Positions 35,359 to 42,562 of a DNA stretch of 64,000 bases are shown one piece after another. The notes under the pieces were generated by a model. The model made no database searches, was not told the DNA's origin, and was given only the letters and a program-made list of their open reading frames with translations. This stretch comes from JASLDZ01 sp965199975. Its GTDB lineage: Bacteria; Pseudomonadota; Alphaproteobacteria; Caulobacterales; Caulobacteraceae. The first letter of the stretch is position 1. Each line of letters begins with the position of its first letter. The translations under genes and the position numbers were made by a program. The stretch covers positions 434,001 to 498,000 of the forward strand of contig OZ241340.1 in the NCBI GenBank assembly GCA_965199975.1, read 5' to 3'.

Positions 35359-37980
35359 TTAGAATTTGTAGGTCAGGGCGAATTGTGCGTTGGTTCCGAT
35401 GATCCCGCGGCCGTAGAAGAAGCCGTTGATCACAGTTTGGGTCGGGCCCTGGCGCGGGTTGCCCTCAGTGATGCCGAGCACGTCATTGGCGTTCTGCACG
35501 TTGGCGCTGACGTTGAGCCGCCGGGTGATGTCGTAGGTCAGGCCAAGCGACAGCACACCGTAGCTCGGCAACTCCAGCGCATTGCCTGGGTCGGCGAATA
35601 TGCTGCCGGTGTACTGGTACTGCAGGTACACTTGGCCCTTACCGTTGGGGAAGTCGTAGGCTGGGGTGATGGCGTACAGCCACTGCGGCGTGCGGCCGGG
35701 CACCTTGCCGTCGAAGATGGCGGCTTCCTGCTGAGCGATATTCTGACCGTTACTGAGAATGACGCCGGTCGAGACGTTCGACAGGGTCGGATCCTGGTAG
35801 GTGACCTGCCCGTGAATCGAGAAGTTGTGCAACCATTCATAGTTCTCGAACTGCGGGCGATAGATGATGTCCGCGTCGACGCCGTCGGTTTCGGAGTCGG
35901 CGAAGATACCGAAGGTGAGGTTGGGGTTGGCCGGATCGACACCGGTGCCGGCCGACTGGTTGTCGAACTCGGTGCGGAACCCGCGCACGGTGCCGGTGAA
36001 GCCGTAATCGGCGAAGGTGACGCCGCCTTCGTAGAGGGTGATGCCGATGGCGTCCGGGTTCAGCCCGTTGGTCTGGAAGCTCCGCGCATAGCGCAAGTAG
36101 ACGGACAGTTTGGGCGAGAACACGTAGTTGGCGCCGAAGGTGTAGTTGACGGGGCTCTCCGAGCCAGAGGCGGTGGTGTAGGCGCCGTCGAACGCGTTGG
36201 GCTGGATCTGCACGACGCCCCCGGTGCCGGGCGGGACGGGTATCGGGCCGCCGTTGCCGGTGCGCGTCTCGGTGTGCTCATGCTCGTAGCGAAGGCCGAA
36301 GTCGAGGTGCAGCTTGTTGAATAACGTCAGCTCGTCGTTGAGGTAGACCGATTGCGAGTCGAGCTGGGAGTCACTGATGCCCACGCCCCAGTCACCGTAG
36401 GAGATCAGGCCGTTGTTGCTGAGCGTGCCGGTCACCTGCCCCGCGTTGTTCAACCCGACAATGTCATAGATGTTCGACCCGTTGGCCACGTCGTTGATGA
36501 CCGCGGAGACGGCGGACTGGTCGTTGAAGCTGCTCTGCGAGAACACCATGCCGCCGACGGTCAGGCTGTTCTCCCAGAAATCGCCGCGCAGGTGGTGCTT
36601 CAGGCCGAAGTCGCTGCCCCAATCGCGCAGCTTGACCTGCTGGCGGTTCAGGACGGTCTGCTGCAGGAGGCCGTTGCCGTTCAGCGCGTTGAGCGCCGCG
36701 GTGTTGGAGCCGGCGATGATCTGGCCATTGGTCAGGCTCTTGATGCCGAATTGGGTCGTTCCCGGGAAGGCGGCCAAGCCCAGGCCCAGAAAGTCGTTGA
36801 TCGGAGAGACCGCGCCACCGAGCGAATAGGTCAGGTAGTTGACCGCCGAGGTCAGGCCGGCGTTGCCGGTGCCGCTGCCGGCGAACACGCCGTTGAAGTC
36901 CAACGTGTGCTGGGTGTAGCGCACGTGGGCGAAGGCGCGCAGGTCGTCGGTGACCGGCTTGTCGGCGTCGATGCGGAACTGGTTGCCGGTGATGTGCACC
37001 CCGTCCAGCAAGCTGAACGTGCGGGTCGGCTCGTTGGCTGCGGGGCTGTCAGGCAGGGTGATCGAGCCGAAGCCCGGGCCGATGATGTTGCCGAACTGGG
37101 TGCCAAGCCCAGGCACGCCGCCGATCTGGCCATTGTTGAACGAGTAGGGCTGGTCAGCGTAGTACGGGTCGTGCTCGTCATACCTCTTGTAGGTGAAGCT
37201 CACATAGCCGCCGTCGTTGAACTTCTTCTCGATCTGCGCCTTGATGTGGTACGTGTCGTAGGTGAACGGCGAGCTTCTTACACCCGGCGTGTGGTCGAGA
37301 TAGCCGCTCAACGCAAAGGCGACATTGTCGCCCAGTTGCTTAATCGGCGCCGAATACCAGAAGTCCGCACGGCCTTCGCCGTAGGTCGTGCCCGTCACCT
37401 TGAACAGGCCGCCTTCGCTGTCGAAGTTCAGCGGGCGCGAGATGAAGTTGATGGTGGCGCCCGCGCCGTTCTCGGTGAGGATGCCCGAAGTGCCGCCCTC
37501 GATCGCCTCCACGTGGTCGATCGACAGGTCGTACTGGAACACCTCGTCGTCGTTCAGGCCGCCGTAGATCAGCGGCAGGCCGTCCTCGATGAGGCGCACG
37601 AACTGGCTGCCGCCGCCAGGGAGGCCGCGCACCGAGTAGTTGTTGGAGACCGGGCCGGCCGTGGCCTCGACGAAGATGCCGGGCACGGTCTGCAGCACCT
37701 CGGCGGTGCTGCGCGGCGCCTTCTGCGTCAACTCCTGCTGGGTGACGTTGGTGATCGCCACCGAGCTGTTGAGCAGGGTCCGCTTGGAGGTGGAGCCCGT
37801 GACCACCACCGTGTTCACCGAGTCGTCTGGCGCCGTCGCCCCGGTCGCCTGGCCGACGGTCGCCTGCGGCGTGACCGGCGCCTGGGGCGCGGGCGCGCCC
37901 GTCTGGGCCCGGGCCGCCTGGGCCATGGCGCAAGCGGCCAGCGCCGCGGCCGACACCGTGTGCAGCAGGTGGACCTTCAT
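35359..37980 (-). CDS. TonB-dependent outer-membrane receptor
   Basis: An 873-residue receptor with a signal peptide (MKVHLLHTVSAAALAACAMA, cleavage near ARAQ at residue 26). A TonB-box-like region VNTVVVTGS is at about residues 54-62. The plug domain runs to about residue 190 (VLQTVPGIFVEATAGPVSN, then NYSVRGLPGGGSQ). The rest is a beta-barrel with alternating strands and the final residue is an aromatic Phe (FALTYKF). It would import a large or scarce substrate with TonB energy, probably a maltodextrin or other oligosaccharide, given the divergent sugar genes. A LacI-type operator lies 79 bp upstream. Confidence 0.93.
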   Translation of the reverse strand: MKVHLLHTVSAAALAACAMAQAARAQTGAPAPQAPVTPQATVGQATGATAPDDSVNTVVVTGSTSKRTLLNSSVAITNVTQQELTQKAPRSTAEVLQTVPGIFVEATAGPVSNNYSVRGLPGGGSQFVRLIEDGLPLIYGGLNDDEVFQYDLSIDHVEAIEGGTSGILTENGAGATINFISRPLNFDSEGGLFKVTGTTYGEGRADFWYSAPIKQLGDNVAFALSGYLDHTPGVRSSPFTYDTYHIKAQIEKKFNDGGYVSFTYKRYDEHDPYYADQPYSFNNGQIGGVPGLGTQFGNIIGPGFGSITLPDSPAANEPTRTFSLLDGVHITGNQFRIDADKPVTDDLRAFAHVRYTQHTLDFNGVFAGSGTGNAGLTSAVNYLTYSLGGAVSPINDFLGLGLAAFPGTTQFGIKSLTNGQIIAGSNTAALNALNGNGLLQQTVLNRQQVKLRDWGSDFGLKHHLRGDFWENSLTVGGMVFSQSSFNDQSAVSAVINDVANGSNIYDIVGLNNAGQVTGTLSNNGLISYGDWGVGISDSQLDSQSVYLNDELTLFNKLHLDFGLRYEHEHTETRTGNGGPIPVPPGTGGVVQIQPNAFDGAYTTASGSESPVNYTFGANYVFSPKLSVYLRYARSFQTNGLNPDAIGITLYEGGVTFADYGFTGTVRGFRTEFDNQSAGTGVDPANPNLTFGIFADSETDGVDADIIYRPQFENYEWLHNFSIHGQVTYQDPTLSNVSTGVILSNGQNIAQQEAAIFDGKVPGRTPQWLYAITPAYDFPNGKGQVYLQYQYTGSIFADPGNALELPSYGVLSLGLTYDITRRLNVSANVQNANDVLGITEGNPRQGPTQTVINGFFYGRGIIGTNAQFALTYKF

Positions 37981-38058
37981 CGCGACTCTCCCTCGAGGCG
38001 TACCGAGCGCTTCGCCATTCGGCCTTGCGACGCCTGGGGACCCGTCTAACCTGGAGGG

Positions 38059-38072
38059 TGGAACCGCTTCCA
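38059..38072. promoter_or_regulatory. LacI-family operator candidate
   Basis: TGGAACCGCTTCCA: a 14-bp near-palindrome with 5-bp perfect arms and a central CG, the form typical of LacI-family operators. It lies between the divergent receptor gene (start 37980) and the secreted carbohydrate-active gene (start 38110), and a LacI-type regulator gene is encoded at 41484. It would repress both directions in the absence of inducer. Confidence 0.5.
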
Positions 38073-38109
38073 GTCGGTTGGATCGCGACTTTCAGACGCA
38101 GGTGATGCG

Positions 38110-40182
38110 ATGAGAACTGTCACGGACCTCGATCGCGCCGACCGCCGCCTTCACTTCGCGCGCTCCGCGGCCTTGCGCGCGCTTTGCGTCGGCGTCGCCT
38201 GCATCTCCGCCTCGCCCACGCAGGCTCCGGCGGCGACCGCACCGCTGCGGCTGCAGGTGAACGAGGGTCGCAACCTCAACGTGCTGGTGCGCGACGGGGC
38301 GAGCGCGGCCCACCTCGTCCTGCGGAATGGAACCGATCCTCGCCTCCTGGTCGCCTTCCCCGCTGGGAACAGCGGCGTGGGCGCATGGTTCGCCCGCACC
38401 TCGGCGCCCGTGAACTGGCGTTTGGTGGGGCCGGTCGCGCCCGTGACGATGAAGGACGCGCAGGGGCGTCCTCTGCGCGGCATAGCGGCCGAGGTGGAGG
38501 TGAACGCGCCCACGCTTGCGATGGGTCGCGTGGTGGTGGGCAGCGTGCGCGTGCTGCGCGACTACGAGGCGCTGCACACCGTTCCACCCGACCTGAACGC
38601 CGCGCCGCGGCGCGAGGGCGCCGCACTCGTCTGGGCGAGGCCTCGGCTCGACGCGAAAGCGGGCTACTTCCTCTCGGTCGCGCCGCTGAACGGCGACCTC
38701 ACCGAAGGCGCCCACCCCGTCTGGCGCAGCCGGGGCGGGGCGCTGCGGCTGCGGATCGTCGCCGCCACCGGCGACCCGCCCCTGACGCCGATAGCCGAGG
38801 GGGAGGCGCTGACCGCCGCGGCGGGAAGCGACCCGCGCGCACGCGCGTCGCTGGCGTTCCTCAGCTACCGCGAGAAGCTGCTGGCGGGTTCTTGGCGATT
38901 CCTGACCTACTTCGGGCGCGACACGCTGATGTCGGTGCGCCTGCTCCTGCCGGTGCTGAGGCCGGAGGAGGCGGAAGCCGGCCTCGGCGCGGTGCTGGAA
39001 CGATTGTCGCCCACGGGCGAGGTGGCGCACGAGGAGTCGATCGGCGAGTTCGCCGTGATGGAGAACCTCAAGGCGGGGCGGGGCCGGGTCGACACGCCGG
39101 TCTACGACTACAAGATGATCGACGGCGACTACATGCTGGCGCCCGTGCTGCAGGCCTACGCCCAGCGCTATGGGCCGGCCCGGCTGCACGCCTTCCTGCA
39201 GCGCCGGGCGCCCGACGGGACGCCCTACGCCGACCTCCTCGCCCGCAACCTGCGCCACGTGGTGGCCACCACGCGTCCTTTCGCGGCGACGCCGTCCGCC
39301 GACACGCTGATCCATCTCAAGCCCGGCGTGCCCGTGGGTGAGTGGCGTGACAGCGACACCGGACTCGCGGGCGGCCGCACCCCCTACGACGTCAACGCCG
39401 TCCTCGTGCCCGCCTCCCTGGACGCGACGGCCGCGCTCGTGCGCGACGCCGGCCTGGCCGGCGCCTCCGGCGCGCCCTCCGCCGCCGAAGCCGCGCGGCT
39501 GGCGCAGGCGTGGAAGGTGCGGGCGCCGGGCTATTTCGACATGCGCCTCCCGCCGGGCGAGGCCCGCGAGGCGGTAGGCCGCTTCGCCCGCGAGCAGGGG
39601 GTGGACGCCGCGCCGGCGCTGGCGAGCCTGCCCGCGACCGCGCTGCGGTTCGCCGCCTTGTCGCTCGACGCAGGCGGGCGCCCCGTCGCGGTGTTGAACT
39701 CGGACGTCGGCTTCGCCCTCCTGTTCGGCCGCCCTGCGCCTGAAGCCCTGGCGCGCATGGTGTCCAGCGTTATGCGCCCGTTCCCCGCAGGCCTGATGAC
39801 CGACGTCGGACCGGTGGTCGCCGACGCCGCCTATGCGCCCGCCGAAGTGCGCCGCGCCTTCGGGCGCACCGCCTACCACGGCGCAGTCGTGTGGGCCTGG
39901 CAGGAGGCGGTGCTGATCGCCGGCATCGACCGCCAGCTCGCACGCGGCGACCTTCCCGGCCCCCTGAAGTCGCAGCTCGGCCAGGCGCGCACGCGGCTCT
40001 GCGCGGCGGTGCGGGCGGTGGGCGAGACCCGCACCAGCGAGCTGTGGTCGTGGGCCTACGCGGGCGGCCGCTACCGGGTTCAGGCGTTCGGTGCGGCGGC
40101 GGGCGACGCCGACGAGTCCAACGCCGCCCAGCTGTGGAGCACGGTGTTGCTCGCCCTCGATCGCTCCCCGGCCGCCGAGTGA
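38110..40182 (+). CDS. Secreted (alpha/alpha)6-barrel carbohydrate-active protein, family not assigned
   Basis: A 690-residue protein with an N-terminal signal-peptide-like segment (AALRALCVGVACISAS, then Ala-rich cleavage region). An all-beta N-terminal half is followed by a helical half that begins with WRFLTYFGRDTLMSVRLL at about residue 263. The FGRDT motif occurs in glycogen-debranching enzymes and other GH15/GH63-like alpha-glucosidases. SPTGEVAHEESIGEF and YDYKMIDGDYML (about 299-347) provide acidic residues that could be catalytic. It lies between a TonB receptor and an MFS gene, with a GTGA overlap with the latter. It may be a periplasmic glucosidase, but the family is not recognised with certainty. 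Confidence 0.6.
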   Translation: MRTVTDLDRADRRLHFARSAALRALCVGVACISASPTQAPAATAPLRLQVNEGRNLNVLVRDGASAAHLVLRNGTDPRLLVAFPAGNSGVGAWFARTSAPVNWRLVGPVAPVTMKDAQGRPLRGIAAEVEVNAPTLAMGRVVVGSVRVLRDYEALHTVPPDLNAAPRREGAALVWARPRLDAKAGYFLSVAPLNGDLTEGAHPVWRSRGGALRLRIVAATGDPPLTPIAEGEALTAAAGSDPRARASLAFLSYREKLLAGSWRFLTYFGRDTLMSVRLLLPVLRPEEAEAGLGAVLERLSPTGEVAHEESIGEFAVMENLKAGRGRVDTPVYDYKMIDGDYMLAPVLQAYAQRYGPARLHAFLQRRAPDGTPYADLLARNLRHVVATTRPFAATPSADTLIHLKPGVPVGEWRDSDTGLAGGRTPYDVNAVLVPASLDATAALVRDAGLAGASGAPSAAEAARLAQAWKVRAPGYFDMRLPPGEAREAVGRFAREQGVDAAPALASLPATALRFAALSLDAGGRPVAVLNSDVGFALLFGRPAPEALARMVSSVMRPFPAGLMTDVGPVVADAAYAPAEVRRAFGRTAYHGAVVWAWQEAVLIAGIDRQLARGDLPGPLKSQLGQARTRLCAAVRAVGETRTSELWSWAYAGGRYRVQAFGAAAGDADESNAAQLWSTVLLALDRSPAAE

Positions 40183-41441
40183 CGGCGCCGGCGCAGGCGG
40201 CCTCAAACCGACGCGTCGTGGTCGCGCTCGTGGCCACCTACGTGTTCTACGCCGTGCTCCTCAACAGCGTGGGCACGGTGATCCTGCAGGCGGTGCGCGC
40301 CTTCGCGATCGGCAAGGGCGAGGCCAGCCTGCTCGAGGGCTGCAAGGATCTCTCCATCGCCGCCGTGTCGTTCATGCTGGCGTCGTCGCTGCCGGCCATC
40401 GGCTACCGCCGCGCGCTGGTCGCGGGCCTGTTGGCGTTGGGCGCCGCGTGCGCGGCCATGCCGTTGCTGAACAGCTTCTGGATGACCGCCGTCGCTTTCG
40501 TGGTCACCGGCGCGACCTTCGGCCTCGCCAAGGTGGCCGTGTACGGCGCCATCGGCCTCGTGGCCGCCGAGCCCCACCGTCACGCCAGCCTCACGAGCCT
40601 GGTGGAGGGGCTGTTCATGGCCGGCGTCGTCGGCGGGTATTGGCTGTTCGCCGCCTTCATCCCGCCCGAAGGCGCCACCGGACCAGGCTGGCTGAACGTC
40701 TATTGGGTGCTGGCCGCAGCCAGCCTGGCGGTGGCCGGGCTGTGGCTCGTCACGCCGTTGGACGAGCGGCGGCTGCGCATTCACGCCACGGGCGGGGGCG
40801 CCTCCTTCGCGGCCATGCTGGCGCTCTTGCTGCGACCGCTGGTCGGCGTCTTCCTGCTGTGCGCATTCCTCTACGTGCTGATCGAGCAGAGCCTCGGCAC
40901 CTGGATGCCCACCTTCAACCACGAGGTGCTGAACCTCTCGCCCCAGCTCAGCGTGCAGCTGGCCAGCGTCTACGCCGGGTCGCTGTGTCTGGGGCGGCTG
41001 GGCGGGAGCGCCGTGCTGCGGCGCTTCTCGCGCTTTACGGTGTTGAACGCCTGCGTGATCGGCATGGCGGCGCTGCTCATCCTGGCGCTCGCCGCCACCC
41101 GCGGCCTCGGCGGTGGCGCGGTGGTGGGCGGCTGGCGCGAGCTGCCGCCGCAGTCGCTGATCCTGCCCGCCATCGGCCTCCTGATGAGCGTGATCTACCC
41201 CACGCTGAATTCGGTGGTGCTGAGCGCGCTGCCGGTGGAGCGGCAGGCGGGCATGACGGGGCTGATCGTGGTGTTCTCCGCGCTGGGAGGCACATTGGGC
41301 TCCTTCCTCACGGGCCGCGCCTTCGCCGCGTTCGGAGGCCGCGAGGCGGTGGCGGGCGCCCTGATCCCGATCGCGCTCCTCTTCGGCGCGCTGCTGGTGC
41401 TGGCGCGGCTGACCCGTCGGGCCGACACGACTGCGGCCTGA
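40179..41441 (+). CDS. MFS sugar transporter
   Basis: A 420-residue protein with twelve hydrophobic segments, for example RRVVVALVATYVFYAVLLNSVG at the start and LLIPALLFGALLVLARL-like at the end. It resembles the FucP/GlcP-type sugar permeases of the major facilitator superfamily, although the loop 2-3 signature is weak. It would move sugar freed by the upstream enzyme into the cytoplasm. GTG start within a GTGA overlap with the previous gene. The expected partners are the GH65 enzyme and the LacI regulator downstream. Confidence 0.85.
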   Translation: MTAPAQAASNRRVVVALVATYVFYAVLLNSVGTVILQAVRAFAIGKGEASLLEGCKDLSIAAVSFMLASSLPAIGYRRALVAGLLALGAACAAMPLLNSFWMTAVAFVVTGATFGLAKVAVYGAIGLVAAEPHRHASLTSLVEGLFMAGVVGGYWLFAAFIPPEGATGPGWLNVYWVLAAASLAVAGLWLVTPLDERRLRIHATGGGASFAAMLALLLRPLVGVFLLCAFLYVLIEQSLGTWMPTFNHEVLNLSPQLSVQLASVYAGSLCLGRLGGSAVLRRFSRFTVLNACVIGMAALLILALAATRGLGGGAVVGGWRELPPQSLILPAIGLLMSVIYPTLNSVVLSALPVERQAGMTGLIVVFSALGGTLGSFLTGRAFAAFGGREAVAGALIPIALLFGALLVLARLTRRADTTAA

Positions 41442-41483
41442 CGGGTCGACAGCCCTGCGCAGGGCGGTTTATCTCCGGTGGTG

Positions 41484-42488
41484 ATGAGCCAGGCGGAAGC
41501 GGCGCGCGCGCCGGCGGCTGACGACCGCCCAATGACCATGGCGCGGCTGGCCGAACTCGCCGGCGTGGCCAAGGTCACCGTCTCGCGTGCGATCAACGAC
41601 AGCGGCGTGGTTAATGGCGAGACGCGCACGCGCATCCTCTCGCTGGCGGCCGAGCACGGCTATGTGATCAACCAGGCGGCGCGCAACCTCAGCCTGAAGC
41701 GCAGCCACATGATCGCGGTGGTCGTGGAGATGGAGGAAGGCGGCGCCCGCCCAGAGGTCGAACCCTATCCGCTCGAGCTCCTCGCCGGCCTCGCCGACCA
41801 CGCCGACGAGGCGGGCTACGCCATCACCATAACCACCCGCCGACGGTGGGCCGAGGCCCGCGCCCGCGGCGTCGACGCCGCCGTGCTGCTCGGCCAGGGC
41901 GCCAACGGCGCGGCGGGCGGCCTTTCGCGCGCGAGACTGCCGTTGGTCGTATGGGGCGCCGACGACGCAAGCGGGCACGTCTTCGTGGGCGGCGACGATC
42001 GGGCGGGGGGCGCCGTCGCCGCCCGCCGCCTGCTCGCGCTCGACCGCCGCCGCCTGGCGTTCGTGGGAGACGCCCACCATCCCGAACTCGCCGCCCGCCG
42101 CGCCGGCTTTGAAGCCGCGGCGCGGGAGGCGAGCGCCCGCGTCCACAGCCTGAGCTGCGGCTTCAGCTTCGCGGCGGGCTTCGCCGCCGGGGCCGAAATC
42201 CTGCGGTTGGGCGGCGTCGACGGCGTGCTGTGCGGCGCGGGGGACGTGTGCGCCATGGGCGTGGTGCGCGCCCTGATGGAGGCGGGGGCCGCGGTGCCCG
42301 ACACGGTCTCGGTCGTAGGATATGACGACGCGCTCATGGCGGCGAGCTTCGTGCCCGCGCTCACCACCGTGCGCCAGGACTGGCGCGGCGGCGGCGCCCT
42401 GTTGGCTGAGAAGGTGCTGGCGCTGATCGAGGGCCGCCCCGCGCGCTCGCAAATGCTGCCCGTTGAGCTGCGCGTTCGGGCGACGTGA
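41484..42488 (+). CDS. LacI-family transcriptional regulator
   Basis: A 334-residue regulator. The HTH is at residues 18-45 with the signature MARLAELAGVAKVTVSRAIND. The linker helix AARNLSLKRSHMIAV (about residues 66-80) binds the minor groove. The C-terminal two-lobe domain begins at IAVVVEMEEGG and ends in the usual TVRQDWRGGGALLAEKVL block. It follows the MFS gene by 42 bp on the same strand and probably controls the surrounding sugar genes. GTG codons at 41478 and 41481 are alternative starts. Confidence 0.92.
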   Translation: MSQAEAARAPAADDRPMTMARLAELAGVAKVTVSRAINDSGVVNGETRTRILSLAAEHGYVINQAARNLSLKRSHMIAVVVEMEEGGARPEVEPYPLELLAGLADHADEAGYAITITTRRRWAEARARGVDAAVLLGQGANGAAGGLSRARLPLVVWGADDASGHVFVGGDDRAGGAVAARRLLALDRRRLAFVGDAHHPELAARRAGFEAAAREASARVHSLSCGFSFAAGFAAGAEILRLGGVDGVLCGAGDVCAMGVVRALMEAGAAVPDTVSVVGYDDALMAASFVPALTTVRQDWRGGGALLAEKVLALIEGRPARSQMLPVELRVRAT

Positions 42489-42535
42489 CGCGCCTCTCGC
42501 CTCTGGACCCGGTTTCATCCCCGCGCGAAAGCGTC

Positions 42536-42549
42536 CTTCAGCGCTGAAG
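42536..42549. promoter_or_regulatory. Perfect 14-bp palindrome upstream of the GH65 gene
   Basis: CTTCAGCGCTGAAG is perfectly self-complementary with the central AGCGCT core seen in many LacI/CcpA-type operators. It lies 14 bp before the GH65-HAD gene start and 48 bp after the LacI gene stop. It could be a second operator for the local LacI regulator. It differs in sequence from the operator candidate at 38059, so they may not share a protein. Confidence 0.35.
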
Positions 42550-42562
42550 CAGGGTCGACCGC

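Noticed and set aside
38092..40206. 704-residue open frame on the minus strand
   Set aside because: Antisense to the secreted carbohydrate-active gene, low complexity, no motif or ribosome-binding site.
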